A stretch of DNA of 11,631 bases. Source: Clostridiales bacterium. GTDB lineage: Bacteria > Bacillota > Clostridia > Lachnospirales > Lachnospiraceae. Below, piece by piece: positions 1 to 6,910 of this stretch. The stretch is from positions 8,668 to 20,298 of the forward strand of contig JAHZAR010000045.1 in the NCBI GenBank assembly GCA_019423835.1. Reading direction: 5' to 3'. The notes beneath the pieces were generated by a model. It was not told where the DNA came from and ran no database searches. It saw nothing but the letters and a program-made list of their open reading frames with translations. Numbering within the stretch: position 1 is the stretch's first letter; each line of letters opens with the position of its first letter. Made by a program: the position numbers and the translations under genes.

Positions 1-91
1 TGGCCCGTAGGGAACTGTTGCTTCGCAGCCGTGATCGGTTCTCAAAGTGGACCAGCCCCTGGTGAGTGAGGAGCGTGAGGTAATGCGGGCC
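1..91 (+). ncRNA. Candidate structured RNA at left edge (unassigned)
   Basis: No convincing protein start is visible here, although several frames are open. As plus-strand RNA it can form a closing stem GGCCCG (2-7) with CGGGCC (86-91). Inside are an 8-pair helix GGGAACUG (10-17) with CGGUUCUC (36-43), a small hairpin UUGC/GCAG (18-21 with 25-28), and a hairpin ACCAG/CUGGU (51-55 with 59-63). The 10-43 helix uses two G-U pairs that become A-C mismatches on the minus strand, which favours a plus-strand RNA. It ends eight bases before the spoVB stop and has no T-tract after it, and the window edge may cut it. It could instead be the 3' UTR of spoVB or the start of a leftward gene: a GTG frame overlapping the spoVB end stays open to the edge. 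I cannot name an RNA class. Confidence 0.3.
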
Positions 92-98
92 TGCCAGT

Positions 99-1661
99 TC
101 ACCCACTCTGCCGTTTCCCCTCATGCACTGTCCAGAGCATTCCTCCATACGCCAGGCAGATCACGCTTCCTTTTGCCGCCAGCTGTACAAAACCGTTTAC
201 ACCGGAGGCTTCCATCCAGACAGTCACAGGCTCCAGCGCATACAAAATCCCCACTGCTGCAGTCAGGCACAGGCAGGGCTTTGCAATCATTTCTCCGGCT
301 CTCATGGGAACCTTCACCTCGCCGTTCAGGCACACAATATGCAGAAGAGCCAGCAGAAGTTCGCTGAGAAGAAGTCCGTAGAAGTAAGCCCTCATTCCTA
401 TATGGGGAATCCCAAACACCACGAAGGACAGATTGAGGAGCATGGAAACTGCGTTGTGAACGAAGACGGAGGAGGTTTTTCCGAGGCCGTTTAAAATACT
501 GCCCATGGTGGTGGAGATGTACATGAACGGACAGAGCCAGGCAAGGATGCGGATATAGTCCCCGGCAGTCGTGTTCTGGAACACGGTCATTCCAAGCTCC
601 GGCCCGAACAGGACAAAAAGTCCTACACAGAGAATTCCCATGTACAGGCTGTAGCGCAGAGCCATATATATGGTTTTTTCAATCCGTGCCGTATTCTCCT
701 GAGCCTGGGCTTCGGCTACCGTGGGGAGCAGGACAACGGAAAGGGAGTTGGTAATGGCAGAGGGAAAATAGATAAAGGGGAGGGCCATTCCCGTCAGAAC
801 GCCATACATACTCAGGGCATCTGAGTGGTTCAGTCCAAATTCAATCAGTCTGTTTGGCACAAAGATTGCCTCCAGGCTCTGAAGGCAGTTTAAGATCAGC
901 CGGTTCCCCATCAGCGGCACTGCCATGGTCATGAGAGGCACTGCTGTGGCAAGGAAACCAGCCGATGGAGCAGACGGAGCATGCCCGCCTTTTCTGTGTT
1001 TTCTCTGTATATGTTTCTGAGCCTCCAGCTGTCTGTCCGTGTTCCTTTCCCTCACTGCATATACCAGATAGCTGTACACGGCTGAGGCCGCTTCTCCGAT
1101 GAACATGCCCCAGACTGCCACAGACACCGTTACAGGCTCTCCGTTTGTCGTCAGGACCTGTACCATCAGAAAGACGGCGCTCATGCGGATGACCTGCTCG
1201 AACATCTGGGAGAGTGCCGGAACGGCAGTGCGTTTCATACCATAATAGTAGCCGCAGATGCAGGCATGGATGGAGGAAAAGGGGATGGACAGGGCCATGA
1301 CGGGCAAAAGCGGCTCACAGGCCGGCTCTAAAAGGACAAAACGGGCGAGAAATGGAGCAACCCGCCAGATAAGCCCTGCAAGGAGCACTGACAGGGACAG
1401 GGAAATGATGAGACCTGTCCGGAGTGAAGCCTTTCCTGAGCCGGCATCCCTGGCTACCAGACGGGAGATAGAGGTCTGGATAGCCCCGCAGCACAGGGCG
1501 AATGCAATCGAATGAACAGGAAATACCATCTGATAAATGCCGAGTCCCTCGGCCCCTATGGACCGTGAGAGAAAGATCCGGTAGAAAAAGCCGAGAATCC
1601 GGCTTAAAAAGCCGGCAGCTGTCAGCAGGAGAGTGCCGGCAATCAGTGGATTTTTTTTCAT
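99..1661 (-). CDS. spoVB: SpoVB/MurJ-like polysaccharide flippase
   Basis: This 520-residue polytopic membrane protein belongs to the MOP superfamily (SpoVB branch). Members move lipid-linked cell-wall precursors across the membrane, and in sporulating Firmicutes SpoVB is needed for spore cortex synthesis. The N-terminus has the family pattern of a first membrane segment followed by GFLSRILGFFYRIFLSR (about residues 17-33) and GAEGLGIYQMVFP (37-48). Hydrophobic segments then continue to the end, consistent with 12-14 helices. One hydrophilic, Arg/Lys-rich loop lies at about residues 203-233. Length fits the family. The ATG is preceded by GGAGC four bases upstream, which supports this start. 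A TATAAT on the minus strand at 1691-1696 could be its -10 box, but I see no good -35. The gene diverges from iscS. Assignment to SpoVB rather than another paralogue of the same branch is likely but not proven; many clostridia have several. Confidence 0.85.
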   Translation of the reverse strand: MKKNPLIAGTLLLTAAGFLSRILGFFYRIFLSRSIGAEGLGIYQMVFPVHSIAFALCCGAIQTSISRLVARDAGSGKASLRTGLIISLSLSVLLAGLIWRVAPFLARFVLLEPACEPLLPVMALSIPFSSIHACICGYYYGMKRTAVPALSQMFEQVIRMSAVFLMVQVLTTNGEPVTVSVAVWGMFIGEAASAVYSYLVYAVRERNTDRQLEAQKHIQRKHRKGGHAPSAPSAGFLATAVPLMTMAVPLMGNRLILNCLQSLEAIFVPNRLIEFGLNHSDALSMYGVLTGMALPFIYFPSAITNSLSVVLLPTVAEAQAQENTARIEKTIYMALRYSLYMGILCVGLFVLFGPELGMTVFQNTTAGDYIRILAWLCPFMYISTTMGSILNGLGKTSSVFVHNAVSMLLNLSFVVFGIPHIGMRAYFYGLLLSELLLALLHIVCLNGEVKVPMRAGEMIAKPCLCLTAAVGILYALEPVTVWMEASGVNGFVQLAAKGSVICLAYGGMLWTVHEGKRQSG

Positions 1662-1722
1662 AAAAGCTCCGAACCTGGGGAATTAATAGTATTATATTTT
1701 TATAAACAAGAATTATTACTAC

Positions 1723-1750
1723 TTGTGTTTCGCAAAATTTCCTATATAAT
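1723..1750 (+). promoter_or_regulatory. Predicted promoter of iscS
   Basis: A perfect -10 box TATAAT lies at 1745-1750, with a half-match -35 TTGTGT at 1723-1728 and a 16-base spacer. It would give a leader of roughly 57 bases ending in the SD AAAGGCGG at 1798-1805. No IscR gene and no obvious IscR-like palindrome is seen in the 152-base divergent region with spoVB. Confidence 0.5.
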
Positions 1751-1813
1751 AGTAAACGTAGATGAAGCTTTTACCTTTATTCCTACAAAATAAGACGAAA
1801 GGCGGATTTAAAA

Positions 1814-2995
1814 ATGAAACAGTTGATTTATCTCGACAATGCGGCCACCACAAAGACCAGGCCGGAGGTAGTGGAGGCCATGCTTCCCTATTTTACAGAG
1901 CAGTATGGGAACCCATCCTCTGTGTATGACTTTTCCTCAGGCCCTAAGAAAGCGATTGCCCACGCGAGGGAAACAATCGCGAAGGCGCTGGGCGCAAAGA
2001 CGAACGAGATTTATTTTACAGCAGGAGGAACCGAGTCCGACAACTGGGCGTTAGTGGCCACAGCCGAGGCCTACCGGACGAAGGGAAACCATATTATTAC
2101 TTCAAAGATAGAGCATCACGCTATTCTTCACACCTGTGAGTACCTGGAAAAGCGCGGCTTTGAGGTGACATATCTGGATGTAGATGAAAACGGCGTTGTA
2201 AAGTTGGAGGAGCTTAAAAAGGCGATCCGTCCGGAAACCATTTTAATCTCCATTATGTTTGCGAATAATGAGATCGGAACGATTGAGCCTGTCCGCCAGA
2301 TAGGCGCCATTGCCAAGGAACATGGAATTCTGTCCCACTCAGATGCTGTCCAGGCTTTCGGCCATGTTCCGATCGATGTGGACGAGTGCGGCATAGATAT
2401 GCTGAGTGCCAGCGGCCACAAATTTAACGGGCCGAAGGGAATCGGATTTTTATATATCAGAACAGGCGTGAAATCGCGCTCCTTTATTCACGGAGGAGCA
2501 CAGGAGAGAAAGCGCCGGGGAGGCACAGAGAACACACCTGGAATTGTGGGACTGGGCAAGGCCTGCGAGCTTGCCATGGCTTCCATGGAAGAGCGCACCA
2601 GAAAGGAGAGGGAGCTGAGGGACTACCTGATCGCCCGGGTGATGAAGGAGATTCCCTACACCCGGCTTAACGGACATCCGACAGAACGCCTATCCAACAA
2701 TGCGAATTTTGCCTTCCAGTTTATTGAGGGGGAATCTCTTTTAATTATGCTGGATATGGACGGAATTTGCGGCTCCAGCGGTTCAGCCTGCACCTCAGGC
2801 TCTCTGGATCCTTCCCACGTACTTCTCGCCATCGGCCTGCCTCATGAGATTGCCCACGGCTCTTTGAGACTTACCTTAAACGAAGAGATCACAAAGGATC
2901 AGATTGACTATACCGTGGAGAGCATCAAAAAGATTGTGGAGCGGCTGCGCTCCATGTCTCCGCTCTACGAAGATTTTGTCAGGCATCAGAAATAG
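1814..2995 (+). CDS. iscS: Cysteine desulfurase (IscS/NifS)
   Basis: A PLP enzyme that takes sulfur from L-cysteine and passes it as a persulfide to acceptors such as IscU and MnmA. Visible family residues are YLDNAATT near the N-terminus (6-13), EHHA with the catalytic-region His101 (100-103), HSDAVQ with Asp177 and Gln180, the PLP lysine Lys203 in SGHKFNGPKG, RGGTEN (235-240), and the persulfide Cys326 in SGSACTSG (322-329). The 393-residue length is normal for group I IscS/NifS. SD AAAGGCGG sits eight bases before the ATG. It is the first gene of a rightward block with iscU and mnmA, the two classic IscS clients, so a role in both Fe-S assembly and tRNA thiolation is well supported. HscA, HscB and ferredoxin genes of the proteobacterial isc operon are not in this window. 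Confidence 0.95.
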   Translation: MKQLIYLDNAATTKTRPEVVEAMLPYFTEQYGNPSSVYDFSSGPKKAIAHARETIAKALGAKTNEIYFTAGGTESDNWALVATAEAYRTKGNHIITSKIEHHAILHTCEYLEKRGFEVTYLDVDENGVVKLEELKKAIRPETILISIMFANNEIGTIEPVRQIGAIAKEHGILSHSDAVQAFGHVPIDVDECGIDMLSASGHKFNGPKGIGFLYIRTGVKSRSFIHGGAQERKRRGGTENTPGIVGLGKACELAMASMEERTRKERELRDYLIARVMKEIPYTRLNGHPTERLSNNANFAFQFIEGESLLIMLDMDGICGSSGSACTSGSLDPSHVLLAIGLPHEIAHGSLRLTLNEEITKDQIDYTVESIKKIVERLRSMSPLYEDFVRHQK

Positions 2996-3183
2996 CGGCG
3001 GGGAAAACAGGCAGACAGAGAACCGTCCTGCCGGAGACAGTCCGGCCAGGCCGGTCTGACCTGAGAAAACGCTAAACTGTCCTGGGCAGTACAGCCAGGC
3101 AGGGAAAAGCCAGACCGCAGCAGAAATGCAGGCAGGTACAAAAAACACAAGAACAGTTTGATAGAAAAGACAGGAGAAATACT
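2996..3183 (+). other. iscS-iscU intergenic region with GC-rich hairpins
   Basis: These 188 bases hold no credible gene. CCGGCC at 3042-3047 and GGCCGG at 3049-3054 form a near-perfect palindrome, flanked by CAG and CTG that can also pair. A second possible stem is CTG-T-CCTGG (starting about 3077) with CCAGGCAG, eight pairs and one bulge. CAGGCAG occurs three times. There is no T-tract after any stem, so a terminator is unlikely. Processing or mRNA-stability elements between iscS and iscU are possible. The iscU SD GGAG lies at 3173-3176. Confidence 0.45.
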
Positions 3184-3621
3184 ATGTATTCAGAGAAAGT
3201 TATGGATCATTTTCAGAATCCCAGAAATGTGGGAGAGATAGAGAACCCCAGCGGAATGGGAACCGTTGGAAACGCCAAGTGCGGAGATATTATGAGAATT
3301 TACCTGGACATTGATGAGAACCAGATCATCCGCGATGTGAAGTTCAAGACCTTTGGATGCGGGGCGGCCGTTGCTACCAGCAGTATGGCTACAGAGCTTG
3401 TGAAGGGCAAGAGCATTCAGGAGGCGATGCAGGTGACTAATAAGGCTGTTATGGAGGCACTTGACGGGCTTCCCCCGGTCAAGGTTCACTGCTCCCTGCT
3501 GGCTGAGGAGGCTATTCACGCCGCACTCTGGGATTATGCAGAGAAGAACGGAATCAAGATTGAGGGCCTTGAGAAGCCAAAGTCTGACATCGGTGAAGAA
3601 GAAGAGGAAGAAGAGTACTAA
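3184..3621 (+). CDS. iscU: Fe-S cluster scaffold protein (IscU/NifU N-terminal type)
   Basis: A small scaffold on which IscS-derived sulfur and iron are assembled into [2Fe-2S] clusters before transfer to client proteins. All known ligand positions of IscU are present: Cys33 with Asp35 (NAKCGD), Cys59 (FGCGAAVA), and His102-Cys103 (VHCSLLAE). LPPVK (96-100) is the motif that in proteobacteria binds the HscA chaperone, yet no hscA is nearby. The C-terminus carries an extra tail ending in seven consecutive glutamates and a tyrosine (138-145), which is not part of the IscU fold. Core length (about 125) matches the family, and 145 in total is slightly long because of the tail. The ATG has SD GGAG seven bases upstream. 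mnmA begins five bases after the stop, so co-expression is likely. Confidence 0.93.
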   Translation: MYSEKVMDHFQNPRNVGEIENPSGMGTVGNAKCGDIMRIYLDIDENQIIRDVKFKTFGCGAAVATSSMATELVKGKSIQEAMQVTNKAVMEALDGLPPVKVHCSLLAEEAIHAALWDYAEKNGIKIEGLEKPKSDIGEEEEEEEY

Positions 3622-3626
3622 TCACC

Positions 3627-4706
3627 ATGGAGAAAAAGAAGGTAGTGGTAGGCATGTCAGGAGGAGTTGACTCCTCCGTGGCAGCCTGGCTTTTAAAAAA
3701 ACAGGGGTATGATGTGATCGGCGTGACCATGCAGATCTGGCAGGATGAGGAACCGGAAGCTGTGGAGGAGAATGGCGGCTGCTGCGGACTCAGCGCGGTG
3801 GATGACGCCAGAAGAGTGGCGGAGGATCTCGCCATCCCCTATTATGTGATGAACTTTAAAAAAGAGTTCAGGGAGAATGTCATGGACTACTTTGTGGCTG
3901 AGTACTTGAACGGCCGCACTCCAAATCCCTGCATTGCCTGCAACCGGTTTGTGAAATGGGAATCCCTCTTAAAGAGGAGTCTGGAAATAGGAGCGGATTA
4001 CATTGCCACAGGCCACTATGCCAGGATCGAGAAGCTGCCAAGTGGCCGTTATGCCCTGAAAAAATCTGCCACAGCAGCCAAGGATCAGACCTATGCCCTC
4101 TACAGCCTCACCCAGGAGCAGCTCGCCCACACTCTCATGCCTGTGGGCGAGTATACAAAGGACGAGATTCGAAAGATGGCGGAGGAACTGAATCTGAGAG
4201 TGGCCCACAAACCGGACAGCCAGGAGATCTGCTTTATTCCTGACAATGATTATGCCAGATTTATCAGGGAGGACTCAGGAAAGGAACTTCCGGAAGGTAA
4301 TTTTGTGGATCTGCAGGGGAACATTTTAGGACGCCATAGAGGGATCACACACTATACAGTGGGCCAGAGAAAGGGCTTAAACCTTTCCATGGGCCATCCG
4401 GTTTTTGTGGTCGAAATCCGGCCAGAGACCAACGAGGTGGTGATCGGAGAGAACAGGGATGTATTTTCCAGAACGCTGCGGTTTAACCGGATCAACTGGA
4501 TGGCGGTGGATGGGCTTCACGGAGAGGAACGCCGCTTCACGGCCAAAATCCGCTATGGACACAAGGGAGCCCCCTGCACAGTGAGGGAAATAGGAAGTGA
4601 CCTGGCAGAATGCGTGTTTGATGAGCCTCAGCGAGCCATCACGCCGGGACAGGCTGTTGTGCTGTACGACGGGGAATATGTGGCTGGAGGAGGTACCATC
4701 CTATGA
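3627..4706 (+). CDS. mnmA: tRNA 2-thiouridylase MnmA
   Basis: MnmA adenylates U34 of tRNAs for Lys, Glu and Gln (the UUN anticodons) and replaces its 2-oxygen with sulfur delivered, directly or through relays, by a cysteine desulfurase. The N-terminal PP-loop GMSGGVDSS (9-17) binds ATP. The catalytic pair is Cys102 in NPCIAC and Cys202 in SQEICFIP. TGHYAR (128-133), DQTYAL (153-158) and YTVGQRKGL (about 243-251) are also typical, followed by the C-terminal beta-barrel domain. Length 359 is normal. It lies directly behind iscS and iscU. No strong SD is close to the ATG; the purine-rich poly-glutamate codons ending iscU (to 3615) are the only candidate, so translation may be coupled to iscU. 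The stop overlaps the start of the next gene by four bases (ATGA). Confidence 0.95.
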   Translation: MEKKKVVVGMSGGVDSSVAAWLLKKQGYDVIGVTMQIWQDEEPEAVEENGGCCGLSAVDDARRVAEDLAIPYYVMNFKKEFRENVMDYFVAEYLNGRTPNPCIACNRFVKWESLLKRSLEIGADYIATGHYARIEKLPSGRYALKKSATAAKDQTYALYSLTQEQLAHTLMPVGEYTKDEIRKMAEELNLRVAHKPDSQEICFIPDNDYARFIREDSGKELPEGNFVDLQGNILGRHRGITHYTVGQRKGLNLSMGHPVFVVEIRPETNEVVIGENRDVFSRTLRFNRINWMAVDGLHGEERRFTAKIRYGHKGAPCTVREIGSDLAECVFDEPQRAITPGQAVVLYDGEYVAGGGTIL

Positions 4707-6238
4707 TTCAGAGTCAGAATGAGAAACAGAGGGGGAGATCCCGCCGCAATGTAAAAAATGCAGGGCGGAAAAGAAAAGGCATCACAGGAGGACTTCTTTT
4801 TCAGAAGCTGGAAGCTGCCCGCAGCCTTATCGCGTCCAGAACACCAGGTTTGAAAAGAGAGATTCTGAAGGGGCTGAACCTTATCCGCCCGGCTGCAGCC
4901 GGGCGGAGGGAAGGCCAGGGACGCAAGGTTAAAATCCTTCAGGGAGCACGGCCGGGGCGCGGCAAAAGACCCAGGAAGGATCTGGCATATGGACTGGCTG
5001 CAGCAGCCCTGCTTGCAGTCTGTCTCTGCGCCGGCGGTCTTTATCTGGGGGACGGCATTGGCATTTTTACAGTCAAAACGGCGGCATCGGAGGAAGGACA
5101 GGCTGAGGCCGCAGAATATGCGGCAGCTGCAGAAATACAGGGCAATGGAGCAGAGAAGCAGGAGCTTTATCTGAGCGACGCCGTTGCGGGCGAAGCCGGC
5201 AGCCAGGCAGAAGGCCGGGCTGTTTCCGGTGACGGAGAGCCGCAGATCGATCAGCTGGACAGCGCCCTGACTACCTCCAACGGATTCACGGATACAGAGG
5301 ATTTGGTGACCGTCCAGGAAGACGGAGTAAATTTGAGAGCAGACAGCCAGATCGGGAGCCGGATTATTGCCCAGCTCCGGGCAGGCGATGTGCTTGAGAG
5401 AACGGGAAAAAATGAAGAGTGGAGCCGTGTGCTCTATGACGGAATAACCTGCTATGTGTCGTCCCGGCTTGTAGCGGTTCAGGAGCCGGAGAACATTGCG
5501 CAGGAGCCCGTGCCGGGGGCTTCCGGTCCGGAAGAAGCGGCAGCAGCTTCTGATGGGACGGAGGTTTTGGCAGCTTCTGACGGGACGGTAATTCCTATTT
5601 CCAACGGACGGATTGTTGTTTTAGACGCAGGCCATCAGGGAAAGGAAAATACCTCGAAGGAGCCGGCAGGCCCAGACTCTTCCTCAAAGCGGCAGAAGAT
5701 GCCGGCCGGAGCGGTGGGAAATGCGCTGGGGCTCAGAGAGTGCGATGTGACGCTGGCGATTGCCAGGAAGGCCAAGCAGCTGCTCACAGAACGAGGCTAT
5801 ACGGTCATCATGGCCAGAGAGAGCAATGATGTCAATCTGAGCTGTGCAGAGAGGGCAGAGATAGCCAACCGCAGCAAAGCGGGAGCTCTTGTCCATATCC
5901 ACGCCCACAGCCAGGAGAGTACGTCCGTATCAGGCATTCTTGCTACCTGCCAGTCATCGGGGAATCCTTACAACAGCGGTATGTACAGCAGAAGCTATGC
6001 GCTTTCCAGAAGCATTTCAGGCAGCGTCAGCCAGGCAACAGGGGCCAGAAACCGCGGCGTCCAGCAGACAGATACACTCAGTGAAATAAACTGGAGCCAG
6101 GTTCCGGTTACGGTTCTGGAGGTTGGATTTCTGAGCAACCAGCAGGAGGAGCTGCTGTTATCGCAGGAGGAGTATCAGGACAGAATCGCTCTGGGAATCG
6201 CCGATGGTCTGGATCAGTTTTTCAGCTCCGGAGAGTAG
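4703..6238 (+). CDS. Membrane-anchored SH3b / N-acetylmuramoyl-L-alanine amidase (Amidase_3)
   Basis: A peptidoglycan hydrolase predicted to cleave the amide bond between N-acetylmuramic acid and L-alanine outside the membrane. Order: a very basic N-terminal stretch (1-92), one membrane segment (about 94-116), an Ala/Glu-rich spacer, a bacterial SH3 domain (about 199-258, with DGVNLRADSQIGSRIIAQL), a linker with a duplicated nine-residue unit (AASDGTEVL, AASDGTVIP), and an Amidase_3 domain (about 304-505). Likely zinc ligands are His311 (LDAGHQG), Glu346 (LRECDV) and His400 (VHIHAH); the catalytic glutamate is Glu473 in VLEVGFLSN. The ATG overlaps the mnmA stop and has SD AGGAGG at 4688-4693, so the basic N-terminus is probably real. 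Presence of a zinc site and catalytic Glu argues for an active enzyme. Closest relatives would be CwlD/LytC-like or sporulation amidases; I cannot tell which. Confidence 0.88.
   Translation: MIQSQNEKQRGRSRRNVKNAGRKRKGITGGLLFQKLEAARSLIASRTPGLKREILKGLNLIRPAAAGRREGQGRKVKILQGARPGRGKRPRKDLAYGLAAAALLAVCLCAGGLYLGDGIGIFTVKTAASEEGQAEAAEYAAAAEIQGNGAEKQELYLSDAVAGEAGSQAEGRAVSGDGEPQIDQLDSALTTSNGFTDTEDLVTVQEDGVNLRADSQIGSRIIAQLRAGDVLERTGKNEEWSRVLYDGITCYVSSRLVAVQEPENIAQEPVPGASGPEEAAAASDGTEVLAASDGTVIPISNGRIVVLDAGHQGKENTSKEPAGPDSSSKRQKMPAGAVGNALGLRECDVTLAIARKAKQLLTERGYTVIMARESNDVNLSCAERAEIANRSKAGALVHIHAHSQESTSVSGILATCQSSGNPYNSGMYSRSYALSRSISGSVSQATGARNRGVQQTDTLSEINWSQVPVTVLEVGFLSNQQEELLLSQEEYQDRIALGIADGLDQFFSSGE
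4884..4907. repeat. 24-base perfect palindrome inside the amidase gene
   Basis: The arm TCCGCCCGGCTG is followed at once by its exact reverse complement, with no spacer. It lies in the codons for the basic cytoplasmic part (about residues 61-68, IRPAAAGR). As RNA it could form a strong hairpin with a small loop. There is no T-tract, so it is not a terminator. Confidence 0.8.
5543..5588 (+). repeat. Two-copy tandem repeat in amidase linker
   Basis: GCAGCTTCTGATGGGACGG at 5543-5561 recurs with one change at 5570-5588, a 27-base period, giving two nine-residue units starting AASDGT. It lies between the SH3 domain and the catalytic domain and probably just lengthens the linker. Confidence 0.8.
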
Positions 6239-6277
6239 AGGGGACGGAAGAAAAAGATAAAAAAGCTGCAAAACCAG

Positions 6278-6306
6278 GTGACAAACCCGGAAAAATTTTG
6301 TATAAT
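6278..6306 (+). promoter_or_regulatory. Promoter of tRNA-Ser(CGA)
   Basis: The -35 box GTGACA (6278-6283) and -10 box TATAAT (6301-6306) have an ideal 17-base spacer, matching the sigma-A consensus at 11 of 12 positions. Predicted transcription start is near 6313. It lies in the 104 bases between the amidase stop and the tRNA. Confidence 0.8.
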
Positions 6307-6315
6307 ACAAAAGAT

Positions 6316-6335
6316 ACCGCTGGAAAGCCAGCGGT
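6316..6335 (+). other. Stem-loop in the tRNA-Ser 5' leader
   Basis: ACCGCTGG (6316-6323), loop AAAG, then CCAGCGGT (6328-6335) forms a perfect 8-pair hairpin. It lies between the predicted transcription start and the mature 5' end of the tRNA, seven bases before the latter. No T-tract follows, so it is not a terminator; it may guide RNase P or other 5' processing, or protect the precursor. Confidence 0.7.
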
Positions 6336-6342
6336 GCAGACT

Positions 6343-6432
6343 GGAGATGTAGCGAAGAGGCCGTAACGCGGCGCACTCGAAATGCGTTTGTCGGTTCATC
6401 CCGGCACGTGGGTTCGAATCCCACCGTCTCCG
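6343..6432 (+). tRNA. tRNA-Ser (anticodon CGA)
   Basis: A 90-base class II tRNA reading UCG codons. The acceptor GGAGATG (6343-6349) pairs with CGTCTCC (6425-6431) with one G-T pair, and the discriminator base is G6432. The anticodon stem GCGCA (6371-6375) pairs with TGCGT (6383-6387) around loop CTCGAAA, giving anticodon CGA at 6378-6380. A long variable arm GTCGG/CCGGC and T arm GTGGG-TTCGAAT-CCCAC (6408-6424) complete the serine type. CCA is not encoded. Confidence 0.95.
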
Positions 6433-6436
6433 CTTG

Positions 6437-6465
6437 AAACCCTTGATTTTTCAGGGGTTTTTCTT
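6437..6465 (+). terminator. Rho-independent terminator after tRNA-Ser
   Basis: AAACCCTTGA (6437-6446), loop TTTT, then TCAGGGGTTT (6451-6460) makes a 10-pair stem with one T-G pair, followed by TTCTT. It starts five bases after the tRNA end. Confidence 0.88.
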
Positions 6466-6473
6466 ATATAGGG

Positions 6474-6505
6474 AAAAAATAAAGCCGCCCATAAAAGGGC
6501 GGCTT
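6474..6505 (-). terminator. Rho-independent terminator for the leftward small gene
   Basis: AAGCCGCCC (6482-6490) and GGGCGGCTT (6497-6505) form a perfect 9-pair stem. Read leftwards it is followed by TATTTTTTCCC, a clear T-tract; read rightwards there is none. It faces the tRNA terminator. The 162 bases between it and the small gene's stop (6506-6667) contain no ORF with a ribosome site; they would be a long 3' UTR. Confidence 0.85.
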
Positions 6506-6667
6506 CCAGCAGTTTCGGAGACTGTTTGGGGACGATAACTATAAAACCAGGCTTTCATGAACCAGGGTCTGTTTGTCCTCTGCTGCCTTTTGTCCCGGTT
6601 CTGACTGCAGTTTTTGCCATAAACAGATTGATAGCTGATAAATAGAAGCTGTTTTGCACCAGTCCGT

Positions 6668-6841
6668 TTATTTGTTTTCCAGGTTATAGAGCAGGGAGAT
6701 ATCTGTCAGTTCTCTCTCCAGAGTATCATTTGACGGGTGCGCAGGAGTTTCCTCTGGCTTCTTTGTATCTGTATCAAAGCTGTAAAGGGAAGCAGCTACA
6801 TTGACCTCATGGATTAAATCCTTCTTTTCCTCGTTGGACAT
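6668..6841 (-). CDS. Small hydrophilic protein of unknown function
   Basis: I do not recognise this protein. It has 57 residues if started at the ATG at 6841, which sits eight bases after the SD AAAGGA. An ATG nine bases upstream (6850) would give 60 residues but overlaps the SD itself, so 6841 is preferred. The product is soluble, acidic and has no Cys, no signal peptide and no membrane segment. A possible helical start (SNEEKKDLIHEVNVAASLYSF) is followed by a Thr/Pro/Lys-rich middle (TDTKKPEETPAHP) and a helical end (TLERELTDISLLYNL). A near-consensus promoter, a structured leader, a good SD and a strong terminator all point to a real, independently expressed gene. Function is unknown. It could also be read as a small-RNA locus with an incidental ORF, but the SD and clean start argue against that. 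Confidence 0.65.
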   Translation of the reverse strand: MSNEEKKDLIHEVNVAASLYSFDTDTKKPEETPAHPSNDTLERELTDISLLYNLENK

Positions 6842-6880
6842 GATAATCATCCTTTCATATTTAAAATTATACTGTCTCGG

Positions 6881-6898
6881 CAGAGGAGGAGTCCTCTG
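6881..6898 (-). other. Second leader hairpin of the small leftward gene
   Basis: CAGAGGA (6881-6887), four-base loop, TCCTCTG (6892-6898) is a perfect 7-pair inverted repeat. It lies in the predicted 5' UTR, 40 bases upstream of the start codon. A TATAAT at 6866-6871 lies downstream of it, so it could alternatively overlap the -35 zone of a second, weaker promoter and act as an operator. Confidence 0.6.
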
Positions 6899-6910
6899 TT
6901 TTCCAGTTTC

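Noticed and set aside
1..98. Start of a leftward gene overlapping the spoVB stop
   Set aside because: Two minus-strand frames are equally open, neither has a clear start with SD, and no family is recognised; kept only as an alternative to the RNA reading.
6343..6432. Long class II tRNA as selenocysteine tRNA
   Set aside because: The anticodon is CGA, not TCA, and the acceptor and D arm have normal serine lengths.
6599..6632. Short leftward ORF (about 21 codons) within the 3' UTR of the small gene
   Set aside because: No SD before its ATG and no recognisable sequence.
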